NCBI GenBank assembly: GCA_035760965.1
Contig: DASTRY010000008.1
Location: 129,137-193,136 of the forward strand
Origin: JADGHX01 sp035760965
Lineage (GTDB): Bacteria; Pseudomonadota; Gammaproteobacteria; Steroidobacterales; Steroidobacteraceae
Reading direction: 5' to 3'
DNA: 64,000 nucleotides
The notes under the pieces are model-generated. The model had not been told where the DNA came from and did not search any database. It saw only the letters and a list, made by a program, of their open reading frames with translations. Below are positions 36,217 through 45,133 of this stretch, piece after piece. A program made the position numbers and the translations under genes. Numbering within the stretch: the stretch's first letter is position 1; each line of letters begins with the position of its first letter.

Positions 36217-37116
36217 ATGGCACACCGCTACACCACGCTCGATGTTTTCACGGACCGCCGCTTCGGCGGCAACCCGCTCGCCGTGTTTTGCGATCAACCC
36301 GAGCTGCCCGCTGCGCTCATGCAGACCATTGCGCGGGAATTCAACCTCTCCGAAACGGTGTTCATCCTGCCGCCGAGCGACGCGCGCGCGTTGCGCCGTC
36401 TGCGAATCTTCACGCCGGTTGCCGAGTTGCCCTTCGCGGGGCATCCGACCATCGGTGCGGCGCACGCGCTCGTCGAATCCGGCATCGCGACGGGCGAGCG
36501 CTTCACGCTCGAGCTCGGCGTAGGGCTCGTGCCCATCACCGTGACGCGACGCGAGCAGGCGCCGCCCTTCCTGCAGCTCGCTTCCGCGCGGTTGCCCGAA
36601 AAGCGCGATGCGGTCGCGACGCGCGCGGAGCTCGCGCAGCTCCTGGGCCTGAACGAGCAGGACATCGTGAGCGACCGCGATTTCGCGCAACAGTATTCGT
36701 GCGGCCTGCCGTATCTGTTCGTGCCTGTGCGCGATCGCGCAGCGCTCGCTCGTGCGCGTCCCGATCTCGCCGCGTGGGAGCGGATCCTCGGAAGCGCCTG
36801 GGCGCAAATGGCATTCGTCTTCTGTCGCGATCCGGAGCTGCCCGGGTCGCACATTCGGGCGCGCATGTTCGCGCCGACGATGGGCGTGTTCGAAGATCCC
36901 GCGACCGGGAGCGCCGCTGCGGCGCTAGCCGGTTACCTCGGCGATCGTGAGGCGACCGCAACCGGCACGCTGCGCTGGGTGGTCGAGCAGGGCTTCGAGA
37001 TGGGCCGACCGAGCTTCATTCACGTGGAAGCCGAGAAGGTGAACGGAGTCGTGAGCGCCGTGAGGGTCGGCGGCACTGCGGTGCGCGTGAGCGAAGGGAG
37101 TTTGCTCACCGACTGA
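36217..37116 (+). CDS. PhzF-family isomerase-like protein
   Basis: A 299-residue protein with the two-lobed diaminopimelate-epimerase fold. The catalytic glutamate is in REFNLSETVFI, and the second-lobe motif is FEDPATGSAAAALAGYL. TLDVFTDRRFGGNPLAVF at the N-terminus is typical. PhzF itself acts in phenazine synthesis, but most relatives, as here without any phz genes, have unknown substrates. It starts 11 bases after the LCAT-like gene and could be co-transcribed. Confidence 0.9.
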   Translation: MAHRYTTLDVFTDRRFGGNPLAVFCDQPELPAALMQTIAREFNLSETVFILPPSDARALRRLRIFTPVAELPFAGHPTIGAAHALVESGIATGERFTLELGVGLVPITVTRREQAPPFLQLASARLPEKRDAVATRAELAQLLGLNEQDIVSDRDFAQQYSCGLPYLFVPVRDRAALARARPDLAAWERILGSAWAQMAFVFCRDPELPGSHIRARMFAPTMGVFEDPATGSAAAALAGYLGDREATATGTLRWVVEQGFEMGRPSFIHVEAEKVNGVVSAVRVGGTAVRVSEGSLLTD

Positions 37117-37152
37117 TCGCGGGGCCGGCCGCGCGGCAGCCCCGCTCGCGGC

Positions 37153-38061
37153 TCACGTCCCCTCGAGCTCCTGCGCGATCAGGTCGCGCTGTTTCGCATC
37201 GGGCATGCGCCCCCGGGCACCGGCGAGGTTGTCCTGCAAGTGCTTCACCTTCGACGTCGCGGGGATCGCGCACGTCACGGCCGGGTGCGACAGCACGAAC
37301 TTCAGGAAGATCTGCCCCCAACTCGTGCACTCGATGTCCGCGGCCCACGGCGGTAGCGGCCGCCCCTCGACCAGCTGGAACAATCTGCCGTCCTCGAACG
37401 GACGATTCACCAGCACCGCCACGCCGCGATCCGCCGCGAGCGGCAGGAGTCGCTGCTCGGCGTCGCGCGTGGTCGCCGAGTAGTTGAGCTGCACGAAGTC
37501 CAACTTCTCGCGCTCGATCACCTTCTCGAGATCGGAGTGCGCGCTGACGGTGAAGTGCGTCACGCCGATGTAGCGCACGCGCCCTTCGTCTTTCCACGCG
37601 CGCAGCGTCTTCAGGTGCGTGTCGAGATCCAGCAGATTGTGCACTTGGATCAAATCGAGCTTCGGATGCTTCAGCACCTGCGCCGAGTGCTTCATCTGCT
37701 CGATCCCTTCGGCCTCCCCGCGCGTCCACACCTTCGTGGCAAGGAACACGTGCTCGTGCATGGAGGGCGTCAAGAGATCGCCGAGCACGGTTTCCGCGGT
37801 GGAATACATCGGTGAGGTGTCGATGAGCCGTGCGCCGGCGGCGAAGAAGGCGCGGAGGACCTCCTTCAGCGGCTCACGTTCTTTCGGCGAATCGCCGACC
37901 TCGAACGCGCCGGACGTGCCGAGCCCGAGCGCCGGAATCGACTCGCCGCTCGACGGAATCTTACGCGTGAGCAAAGGGCCCGCCGCCGCGGCGCGCGCGC
38001 CCGCAAGGGATGCACTCGCTGCCATCGCCAGTCCTCCAACGATCAGATCGCGTCTGTGCAC
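37153..38061 (-). CDS. Tat-exported aldo/keto reductase
   Basis: A 302-residue AKR (TIM barrel). Catalytic residues: Asp and Tyr in RLIDTSPMYSTAE, Lys in FLATKVW and His in LIQVHNLLD. It begins with VHRRDLIVGGLAM and an Ala-rich run, a twin-arginine signal; export of an NADPH-dependent fold suggests periplasmic cofactor loading. GTG 38061 has GGAG 6 bases upstream. A long frame upstream is antisense to the acyl-CoA dehydrogenase gene and is not real. Substrate unknown. Confidence 0.85.
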   Translation of the reverse strand: MHRRDLIVGGLAMAASASLAGARAAAAGPLLTRKIPSSGESIPALGLGTSGAFEVGDSPKEREPLKEVLRAFFAAGARLIDTSPMYSTAETVLGDLLTPSMHEHVFLATKVWTRGEAEGIEQMKHSAQVLKHPKLDLIQVHNLLDLDTHLKTLRAWKDEGRVRYIGVTHFTVSAHSDLEKVIEREKLDFVQLNYSATTRDAEQRLLPLAADRGVAVLVNRPFEDGRLFQLVEGRPLPPWAADIECTSWGQIFLKFVLSHPAVTCAIPATSKVKHLQDNLAGARGRMPDAKQRDLIAQELEGT

Positions 38062-38141
38062 AGTGACTCCAGCAAGTGTTGCACTCGACCAGCGTTCGAC
38101 GCCGGCGTCGTCGCAAAGTGCCGTTGGACGGCGATCTTTCG

Positions 38142-39920
38142 TCAGATCGAGGCCGCGTCGGTCTCCGTCACGCTCGCCGCGCCGCTCGTCACGACACGCG
38201 CATGCGCCAGCGCTACCGGCAGGATGTGGTCCGCATAGAACCGCGCGGAACGAAGCTTCGCCAGGTAGAACGCCTGATCGGCGCCCGATTGCTTGCCGGC
38301 CGCGATGGCCGCGGCCTTCGCCATCAGCCAACCCCCGAGCACGACGCCGCACAGCTTCAAGAACGGCACGGCGACCGCCTGCGCCCGGTCCGGCGCCGAC
38401 GCCAGCGCTTTGCCGAGCGACTGGGAAGCCTCGGTCAGCAACGCAACGCCTTCGACCGCCGCGCGCTGCACGGCCTGCACGGAAGCATCGCTCGTGGGCA
38501 GGGCCTCGAGCTCCCGCTTCACATCGTTCAGCAGGGCGCCGAGCGCGGCGCCGCCGTCGCGGCCGATCTTGCGCCCGATCAAGTCGTTCGCCTGGATGCC
38601 GGTCGTGCCCTCGTAGATGGTCGTGATGCGAACGTCGCGCGCGTGCTGTGCGGCGCCGGTCTCTTCGATGAACCCCATGCCGCCGTGCACCTGAATGCCG
38701 ATGTGCGTGAGCTCGTTTCCGAATTCGGTACACCAGCCCTTCACGATCGGGATCAGCAGATCGGCACGCGCCTGCGTGGCGGCGCGCTGCGCCTCGTTAT
38801 TGCTCGCAGCGACGAGATCGAGCTGGAACGCCGCATAGAGCGCGAGCGCACGCATCGCCTCCACCCCGGACTTCATCGTGAGCAGCATGCGCTTCACGTC
38901 CGGATGGTGCGCGATCGTGACCGGCCCGCTCGCGGCTGCGACCGGCGGCTTGCCCTGCACCCGCGTGCGTGCCCACTCCGCCGCCCGCTGAAACGCGCGC
39001 TCCGCGACGGCAAATCCTTCGAGCCCGACGGAGAGCCGCGCTGCATTCATCATGATGAACATGTACTCGAGCCCGCGATTGGGCTCGCCGACGAGATACG
39101 CCACCGCGCCCTTCTCGTCGCCGAAGGCGAGCGTGCACGTCGGGCTCGCGTGGATGCCCATCTTGTGCTCGATGGACACGCAGCGCACTTCGTTGCGCGC
39201 GCCGAGCGAGCCGTCGTCGTTGACGAGAAACTTCGGCACGACGAACAGCGAGATGCCGCGCGTCCCCGGCGGCGAGCCGTCGATGCGCGCGAGCACCATG
39301 TGGATGATGTTCTCCGTGAAGTCGTGCTCGCCCCACGTGATGAAGATCTTCTGTCCGAACATGCGGAAGTGGTCGCCCTCGGGCACGCAGCGCGTGCGGA
39401 TCAGGCCGAGGTCCGAGCCGGCCTGCGGCTCGGTCAGCACCATGGTGCCGCTCCACTCGCCGCTCACCATCTTCGGAATGAACTTCTGTTTCTGTTCCGG
39501 CGAGCCGCAAAGCGCGAGCGCCTCGACGGCGCCGATCGTCAGCATGGGGCAGAGCTTGAACGACAGGTTCGAGGACGCCCACAGCTCGCGCACGGCCGAG
39601 CAGAGCGCGCTCGGCGCCCGTTGACCGCCGAATTCCTCCGGTGCGCCGAGCGCGGTCCAGCCGCCTTCCGCGTACTGCCGATACGCCTCCTTGAACCCCC
39701 GCGGCGTCTTCACGCCGTCGGCAGTCCACTGTGCGCCTTCGCGATCGCCGCTCTGGTTGAGGGGCTCGAGCACTTGCTCCGCGAACCGCGCCGCTTCCGT
39801 CAGAACCGAGTCCGCAAGCTCGGGCGAGTAGTCGGGGAACGCGTCGGTGCCGCCGAGGCGCGCGGTGTCCAGCAGCTCGTGGAGCACAAAGCGCAGGTCC
39901 CGCAAGGGTGCCTGGTACAT
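38142..39920 (-). CDS. Acyl-CoA dehydrogenase (long C-terminal extension type)
   Basis: A 592-residue flavoenzyme of fatty-acid beta-oxidation. It has an N-terminal extension, then the FAD-binding LTEPQAGSDLGLIRT and GQKIFITWGEHD. The catalytic base region is TTIYEGTTGIQANDLIGRKI, which carries the Glu at the position used in this subfamily. About 130 residues beyond the catalytic core form a helical C-terminal domain. AGAGGTGA lies before ATG 39920. It is divergent from nothing nearby; the LysR gene upstream on the same strand ends 35 bases before it. Confidence 0.93.
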   Translation of the reverse strand: MYQAPLRDLRFVLHELLDTARLGGTDAFPDYSPELADSVLTEAARFAEQVLEPLNQSGDREGAQWTADGVKTPRGFKEAYRQYAEGGWTALGAPEEFGGQRAPSALCSAVRELWASSNLSFKLCPMLTIGAVEALALCGSPEQKQKFIPKMVSGEWSGTMVLTEPQAGSDLGLIRTRCVPEGDHFRMFGQKIFITWGEHDFTENIIHMVLARIDGSPPGTRGISLFVVPKFLVNDDGSLGARNEVRCVSIEHKMGIHASPTCTLAFGDEKGAVAYLVGEPNRGLEYMFIMMNAARLSVGLEGFAVAERAFQRAAEWARTRVQGKPPVAAASGPVTIAHHPDVKRMLLTMKSGVEAMRALALYAAFQLDLVAASNNEAQRAATQARADLLIPIVKGWCTEFGNELTHIGIQVHGGMGFIEETGAAQHARDVRITTIYEGTTGIQANDLIGRKIGRDGGAALGALLNDVKRELEALPTSDASVQAVQRAAVEGVALLTEASQSLGKALASAPDRAQAVAVPFLKLCGVVLGGWLMAKAAAIAAGKQSGADQAFYLAKLRSARFYADHILPVALAHARVVTSGAASVTETDAASI

Positions 39921-39954
39921 CGAGTCACCTCTATGGATATCCGATTGCGAAATT

Positions 39955-40869
39955 CTAAGAGTGCGCGAGCGCCGGGACGATGTTCGCGGCGAGAAAATCA
40001 ACGAAGCGCTGCACGCGCGTGTCTGCGCCAAGCGTCGCCGGATACACGGCGTAGAGCGATGCGGCCGGCGGCAACGACCAGTCGGCGAGCACCTGCTTCA
40101 GCCGGGCGGTCGCAAGGCCCTGACGACACAGAAATTCCGGCAGCAGGCCGATGCCGAGCCCGGCGGCCGCGGAGGCATGCAGCACCGCGGGATCGTTCAC
40201 CGTGAGCCGAGGCGTCACGCGCACTTCCGCGCGCTGCGAATTGCGGGACAGCTCGAGCTTGTAGACATCCGGACGATCGGACTCGGGCGTGAAGAGGTCG
40301 TGCTGGCGCAAATCGTCCGGCCGCAGGGGCGTGCCGCGTTGCTGGAGGTACTGTGGTGTCGCGCACAGCACCGCAGGCAATGCACCGAGCAGGCGGTGTT
40401 CGAGCGAGGCGTCCGCCGATAACCCCGCGCGAATCGCCACATCCCATTCGTGCCCGGTGTCGAGTCCTTGCAGCGACACGTCGAGCGGTACTTCGGGGAA
40501 GCTTTCGAGAAAGCGCGGCACGAGCGGCGCGAGCAGGACGCGCCCGTAGGTGGGGTCGGCCGCGACGCGCAGCGGGCCGGTGGCTTGCGTCTGCAATCGT
40601 GCGATCAGCACGTGCGCCGCGTCGAGCTCCTCGACCACCCGCTTCGCGTGCGGATAAACGAGCTTGCCGGCCGGCGTGAGCGCGATGCGCCGCGTGGTGC
40701 GCTCGAGCACGCGCACGCCGAGCGTCTTCTCGAGGTCCGCGACGGCGCGGCTCACCGCCGCCTTGGGCACGCCCAGGGTGCGCGCGGCCGCCGAGAAGCC
40801 GTTGAGATCAACGACCTTGGCGAGAACGGCGAGCTGCGCTGGGGCCCAGAACAGGTTCAATTGCAACAC
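39955..40869 (-). CDS. LysR-family transcriptional regulator
   Basis: A 304-residue LTTR with the winged helix LAKVVDLNGFSAAARTLGVP and KAAVSRAVADLEKTLG, then the effector domain. It resembles the DsdC/CrgA-like group of regulators (GPLRVAADPTYGRVLLAPL). Start uncertain: GTG 40869, TTG 40866 and TTG 40860 are all in frame with no strong ribosome site. It ends 35 bases upstream of the acyl-CoA dehydrogenase gene on the same strand, and is divergent from the DUF1993 gene, either of which it could control. Confidence 0.88.
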   Translation of the reverse strand: MLQLNLFWAPAQLAVLAKVVDLNGFSAAARTLGVPKAAVSRAVADLEKTLGVRVLERTTRRIALTPAGKLVYPHAKRVVEELDAAHVLIARLQTQATGPLRVAADPTYGRVLLAPLVPRFLESFPEVPLDVSLQGLDTGHEWDVAIRAGLSADASLEHRLLGALPAVLCATPQYLQQRGTPLRPDDLRQHDLFTPESDRPDVYKLELSRNSQRAEVRVTPRLTVNDPAVLHASAAAGLGIGLLPEFLCRQGLATARLKQVLADWSLPPAASLYAVYPATLGADTRVQRFVDFLAANIVPALAHS

Positions 40870-40932
40870 CAATCGTCGGACGTGCCCGCAGCATTGTTTC
40901 ACCCGAGGAGCGCAAGCGCCAGCCTGTCCCGC

Positions 40933-40938
40933 TAAAAT
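40933..40938 (+). promoter_or_regulatory. -10-like box before the DUF1993 gene
   Basis: TAAAAT followed by CGCCGCCC, 43 bases before ATG 40981. Same layout as the other TANAAT plus GCC boxes in the window; no clear -35. Confidence 0.4.
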
Positions 40939-40980
40939 CGCCGCCCCCGGAACCCGCTCATCACTGAAGGCAGGACACTC

Positions 40981-41490
40981 ATGAAGATCTCGATGCACAC
41001 GATGGTCGTCGACCAGTGCGCGCACACGCTCGGCAATCTCTCCAAGATTCTCGACAAGGGCGTCGCCTATGCCGAGGCGAAGAAGTTCGATTCGACGGTC
41101 CTCGTGAACGCGCGCCTCGCGCCCGACATGTTTCCGCTCGCGAAGCAGGTGCAGATCGCGTGCGACATGGTGAAGAACGGGCTCGCGCGCCTCGCCGGCC
41201 AGGAGCCGCCGAAGTTCGACGACAACGAAAAGACGATGGACGAGCTCAAGGCGCGCATCGCGAAGACGCTCGACTACGTGAGATCGGTGCCGGCGGCGGC
41301 GCTCGATGGCGCCGAAGATCGCGACATCAAGATTCCGCTGCGCGATCGCACGCTCGAGATGAAGGGGCTGCCCTACCTGCGTCACTGGGTGCTGCCGAAT
41401 TTCTACTTCCACGCGGCGATGGTGTACGCGCTGCTGAGGCACAACGGCGTGGAGATCGGCAAGCCCGATTGGCTCGGACCGTTGACCTAA
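40981..41490 (+). CDS. DUF1993 family protein
   Basis: A 169-residue soluble helical protein of the DUF1993 family, thought to have the DinB-like four-helix fold. The start MKISMHTMVVDQCAHTLGNL, the middle LAPDMFPLAKQVQIACDMVKN and the end LRHWVLPNFYFHAAMVYALL are all recognisable. Function unknown. It is divergent from the LysR gene and alone in its unit, ending in a strong hairpin downstream. Confidence 0.88.
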   Translation: MKISMHTMVVDQCAHTLGNLSKILDKGVAYAEAKKFDSTVLVNARLAPDMFPLAKQVQIACDMVKNGLARLAGQEPPKFDDNEKTMDELKARIAKTLDYVRSVPAAALDGAEDRDIKIPLRDRTLEMKGLPYLRHWVLPNFYFHAAMVYALLRHNGVEIGKPDWLGPLT

Positions 41491-41524
41491 AGTCCGTGAC
41501 CTGTTCGCGAGTGCCGACAACTCG

Positions 41525-41553
41525 ATCGGGCTGCGCGCCGCGCGCAGCCCGAT
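41525..41553 (+). terminator. Perfect 13-bp hairpin after the DUF1993 gene
   Basis: ATCGGGCTGCGCG at 41525-41537 and its exact complement at 41541-41553, with a 3-base loop (CCG). It starts 35 bases past the stop. No T-run follows on the plus strand, so it may end transcription with help or act as an mRNA 3' shield. Confidence 0.5.
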
Positions 41554-41768
41554 ATGTCGCGTTCGCTTATGACAAAAACGCGTACATCCCGCACCGCGAA
41601 TCGCGCTCGCATCGCCCGTCGTAAGCACTAGTTCGGCTTTTCTGCGGGCATTTCCGCGTCGGCGCCGCTGATAACGCGAGCGCGATCACGGCCGCACCGC
41701 TATCCTCCTGCCAACCTTGCTCGGCCGGCGGGGGACTCGCATCGCCGGCTGTTTACGGCGGGGATCCC

Positions 41769-44234
41769 TTGAGCACGAACGCAAAGCCCGTGGCGCGCGC
41801 ACCGACGACACCTGCAGCACCTTCTCCGGCGCCCGCGCCGGACACCGAAGCGACGGCCGAGTCGCTCGGCTGGCAATTGCGTTCGGCGCTGCCGCCCATG
41901 CGGCTGCACTCCATCTCGATCTACAACAACGAAGCGGACGTGCTGTGGCTCTCCGAGGGCGCGCTCGGGCCGGACGAGCACAACGTCGTCGTCGAAGCGA
42001 TCGACTACCTGCAGAACGAGAAGGGCACGCTGTACCACGAGCTCGGGATGGAAGACGGGCGCATCGCCATCTTCCTCGGCCTGCGCGGGCCGCGCATGGA
42101 GCTCGTCGGCACGGTGATGATCCTCGCCGACATGAAGTCGCTCAGCGAAGGCACGATGGAGCGCATTCTCACCGTGCCGGTGAAGACGCTGATGCAGCGG
42201 ATGGCGGTGTTCCTGCGCAAGCAGTACCCGCAGTCCACGAGCGATACCAGCAGCATCGCGGTATTGCCGGGCGCCGACGTGAAGCCGGTCGCGGAGATCA
42301 AGCCGATCGCGGACGTGAAGCCGCTGCCCGAGGCGAAGCTTGCGCCGGTGCCAGCACCCGGTGGGAAGAATTCTTCGGCGCCGAGCGAGCCGCTCGCGCC
42401 GAAACAGGTGGAGGCGCTCCTGACGCTGGAGCTCGTGCCCGACCCCGCTCCGCCTGCGCCGCCACCGGCAGCCGCAAAAGGCGCGGATAAATCGAAGGCG
42501 GTGCCGCCGGCTGCAACGCCGGCTGCGGCCGCGAAGCCGGCCGTGAAGGCGGTCCCGAAGAAAGTACAGCCGGTGCAAGCGGGGGCGACGCCCGGCGCCG
42601 CGGGCAAAGCGGTACCCGCGGCGGGAACCGCGAAAGGGCAGAACACGCCGGCTGTCGAAGCCCAGCCGCCGCGCGAGATCGAGATCCTCCCGTTCGACGA
42701 TGACATTTCGATCACGCAGGCACGCCGCGCTTTGCCGCAGGCGTCTGCTGCGCCGGTGGCGGGCATCGAAGTGCTGTCGTTCGACGACGCCATCGAGATT
42801 CCCACGGCGCAGCCGGAGGGCGCCGCAGCCGAGCCGGTCGCCGAAATCGAAGTGCTCGACTTCGACGCCGAGCTGACGATGCCGCCGACGCGTGTGTCGG
42901 TCACACAGCCCGCGCCGGCTCCGGCGCCGCCGGTCGCGAAGACCGCCCCAGCCGTTGAACCGCCCGTGGCGCGAGCCGCGCCCGTCGTCGAGCCGCCTGT
43001 CGCGAAGGCTGCGGCACGCGTCGAGTCGCTCGCGCCGAAGACGGCGCCGCTCGTCGATCCCGCGGTGGCCGCGAAAGCGACACCTGCGCAGTTCGAGACG
43101 TTCTCGGGGAAAGCGCCCGCTGCGGAGCCGCCTGCCGCAAAGGCTGCAACGACCGGCTTCGAACCGTTCGCGCCGAAGGCTGCGCCCGCGGCCCCGAATG
43201 CCAAGAGCGGCACCGCCGCCGCTTCGAGCACCGCACCTCCGGCTGCTTCGGGCGCAGCGTCTGCCGCCGCGTCACCGAAATCCACTGCCGCCACGGCGAC
43301 CGTCGCCGTGCCGGTCATGAACACCGGCTCCACGACGAGCAGCAAGCGTGTTCGCGACGCCGCCGAAGAAGTTCTCCTCATCCAGGACACGGGCCCCGTC
43401 AAGAAGCTCGAGCTGCCGAGCGAGACGAGCGTCGAGCCCGCATTGCCGGCCGCCCCGCCGCCACCGCCGCTCACCGCCGCGGAAACGGCCACTGATCTCA
43501 CGCTGTACGTGCAGGAGCTCATCAAGCTGCGTTCGAGCGGCCGCACGCGGCGCTACGAAGTGCTCGCGCGCTCGCAGCGCGACGCCGATCGCAACGAAGT
43601 GCCGACCGCCTTCATCGCCGAAACGGCCAAGGGACGCGAGGGCGCCGCGCTCGACGCGCTCGTCGTCGAGCGGCTCCTGCAGTGGCTCGGGCAGCACGGC
43701 GAGACGATCTGGGACTCCGAGCCGGCCAGCTTCTCCGTGAATCTCTCGATCGGCGCGCTGGAGGATGAGCACTTCGCCGACAAGATCGCCGGCTGGCTGA
43801 AGCAGTACAACGTCGAGGCGGAGTACGTCGGCTTCGAGGTCAGCGAGCTCGCGTGCGTGCAGTCGCGGCCCGCGGTGCTGCGCTTCGTGGAAGCAGTTGA
43901 GAAGCTCGGGTGCTTCCTCGTGATCGACAACTTCTCGTTCGATTCGAACATGTTCGAGCTGCTCGGCTCGAAGGCGCTGCGGCACGTGAAGATCGATCCG
44001 AAGCTCACGGGTGCCGCGATGAAAGAGAAGCTGCCGCAGGCGCTGGTCGTCGCGATTCTGCAAGCGTGCAAGGTGCTCGGCGTGCATTGCGTGGCGAAGC
44101 GCATCGAGTCGCAGGCGTCCTTGCAGTGGCTCACGGCGGTCGGCTGCGATTTCGCGCAGACCTTTCAGCTCGAGAAGCCCCGGGCGATCGACACGCTCGT
44201 GTCGGGCAAAGCCATCAAGGCCTTGCGGGAGTAA
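41769..44234 (+). CDS. Degenerate EAL-domain protein with long Ala/Pro-rich linker
   Basis: An 821-residue cytosolic protein with three parts. Residues about 32-158 form a folded N-terminal domain of unknown type (LPPMRLHSISIYNNEADVLW). Residues about 160-570 are Ala/Pro/Lys-rich, with three acidic motifs (IEILPFDDDI, IEVLSFDDAI, IEVLDFDAEL). The C-terminal EAL-like domain (from 574) has EVLAR for EAL, keeps VNLS and KID, but has IDN for the DD metal pair and VAKRIE for VAEGVE. These changes make phosphodiesterase activity unlikely, so it is probably a c-di-GMP sensor or scaffold. TTG start after GGGG. Confidence 0.75.
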   Translation: MSTNAKPVARAPTTPAAPSPAPAPDTEATAESLGWQLRSALPPMRLHSISIYNNEADVLWLSEGALGPDEHNVVVEAIDYLQNEKGTLYHELGMEDGRIAIFLGLRGPRMELVGTVMILADMKSLSEGTMERILTVPVKTLMQRMAVFLRKQYPQSTSDTSSIAVLPGADVKPVAEIKPIADVKPLPEAKLAPVPAPGGKNSSAPSEPLAPKQVEALLTLELVPDPAPPAPPPAAAKGADKSKAVPPAATPAAAAKPAVKAVPKKVQPVQAGATPGAAGKAVPAAGTAKGQNTPAVEAQPPREIEILPFDDDISITQARRALPQASAAPVAGIEVLSFDDAIEIPTAQPEGAAAEPVAEIEVLDFDAELTMPPTRVSVTQPAPAPAPPVAKTAPAVEPPVARAAPVVEPPVAKAAARVESLAPKTAPLVDPAVAAKATPAQFETFSGKAPAAEPPAAKAATTGFEPFAPKAAPAAPNAKSGTAAASSTAPPAASGAASAAASPKSTAATATVAVPVMNTGSTTSSKRVRDAAEEVLLIQDTGPVKKLELPSETSVEPALPAAPPPPPLTAAETATDLTLYVQELIKLRSSGRTRRYEVLARSQRDADRNEVPTAFIAETAKGREGAALDALVVERLLQWLGQHGETIWDSEPASFSVNLSIGALEDEHFADKIAGWLKQYNVEAEYVGFEVSELACVQSRPAVLRFVEAVEKLGCFLVIDNFSFDSNMFELLGSKALRHVKIDPKLTGAAMKEKLPQALVVAILQACKVLGVHCVAKRIESQASLQWLTAVGCDFAQTFQLEKPRAIDTLVSGKAIKALRE
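42250..43490 (+). repeat. Ala/Pro-coding low-complexity linker
   Basis: In-frame, repeat-rich section of the EAL-like gene encoding runs such as VAKTAPAVEPPVARAAPVVE. It includes three spaced copies of an acidic I-E-(I/V)-L-x-F-D-D motif near 42680, 42765 and 42847. Confidence 0.6.
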
Positions 44235-44398
44235 GGCGCCGCGAGGAGCGGCACGCGTCGCGCTCCACCCTTCCTAATGCGTTTGTTCGCGATAGCGCGT
44301 CACGACTGGCGCGTTCTCGGCGTGGCACCTGCTCGGCGCCGCGCATACGCCAGCGCAACGGCCAGTAGGCGCCTTGACCGATCCAGCGCATACGGAAA

Positions 44399-44428
44399 GA
44401 GCCGGGCGCACGGCAGTACACCCGGCTC
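44399..44428 (-). terminator. Terminator of the EF-hand gene
   Basis: GAGCCGGG (44428-44421 on the minus strand) pairs with CCCGGCTC (44406-44399), then TTTCC. It lies 24 bases past the EF-hand stop. Confidence 0.5.
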
Positions 44429-44452
44429 CGCTCAACCCCGTCGACAGCGTCT

Positions 44453-44806
44453 CTACTGCGGGGGGACCGTGGACGACGAGTCCTCGTCCGGTGTAGTCGA
44501 CTCCGACTGCGGTGAGGGCGAGCTGCTCTCGTCGCTCGGCGTCTGCCCGAGCCCGAGGTTCGCGAACTCCGCCTTCGTGAGATACCCGTCCTTGTCGGCG
44601 TCCGCCTGGGTGAAGCCCGCGGCGACCTTCGAGTCGTTCGCCGCTTCGATGGCGGAGACGCGGCCGTCGCCGTCGGCGTCGAGCTTGTTGAACGCGGCGG
44701 TGTCCGCGGCAGCCATCCGGGTGTTCTCGTTCTCGGTCGGATCGGCCGCGAAGGCCGCGCTCGCCGCGAGGATCGTCGCGCTGAGTCCGAATACCAGCTT
44801 TCTCAT
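44453..44806 (-). CDS. Exported EF-hand calcium-binding protein
   Basis: A 117-residue secreted protein. The signal peptide is MRKLVFGLSATILAASAAFA. Two EF-hand loops are visible: DADGDGRVSAIE and DADKDGYLTKAEF, each with the Asp/Gly/Glu ligands of a canonical loop. The tail is Ser/Pro/Glu-rich and probably disordered. Two EF hands in one exported bacterial protein suggest a periplasmic or surface calcium buffer or sensor. Partner unknown. Confidence 0.85.
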   Translation of the reverse strand: MRKLVFGLSATILAASAAFAADPTENENTRMAAADTAAFNKLDADGDGRVSAIEAANDSKVAAGFTQADADKDGYLTKAEFANLGLGQTPSDESSSPSPQSESTTPDEDSSSTVPPQ

Positions 44807-45133
44807 GCATCACTCCTTCATCGACTTCGAAAAGAATTCAGTCGACCGAGACGTGGCAAGGGGCGTGCCGGCACCGCGGATCAAGGGCTTGGGAGCCGAA
44901 CCGGGAGCGTGAGGGACCGGCCGCAAGCTCGGCAGGCCTTTGATTTGTTTGGATTTGGCGACACTCGAGCGGCCGCGCGAGCGCATTTTTCAACGGAGCG
45001 GTAGGAGCGTGTACGGAGCCGGCGGCCCGCCGTCACGGACCGTCGGTCCGCGTGCGGGGCGTGCGACGAGGCGAACCGGGTGCGCGAGAGCCGGACGGCG
45101 GACTTGGTGCGAGATCGCCTAAGCTCTCCATCG
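44807..45133. other. Spacer between the EF-hand gene and the LytS-type kinase gene
   Basis: 327 bases holding the divergent upstream regions. A short palindrome CGGACCG-T-CGGTCCG lies at 45036-45050. No open frame longer than about 60 codons with sensible coding character is seen, and no clear -35/-10 pair. Confidence 0.5.

Noticed and set aside
38076..40205. 709-codon plus-strand frame across the acyl-CoA dehydrogenase and LysR genes
   Set aside because: Antisense to two well-supported genes and without recognisable domains.
42005..43546. 513-codon Gly/Ala/Ser-rich minus-strand frame opposite the EAL linker
   Set aside because: Low complexity on both strands makes long frames inevitable; the plus-strand frame is continuous with folded domains at both ends.
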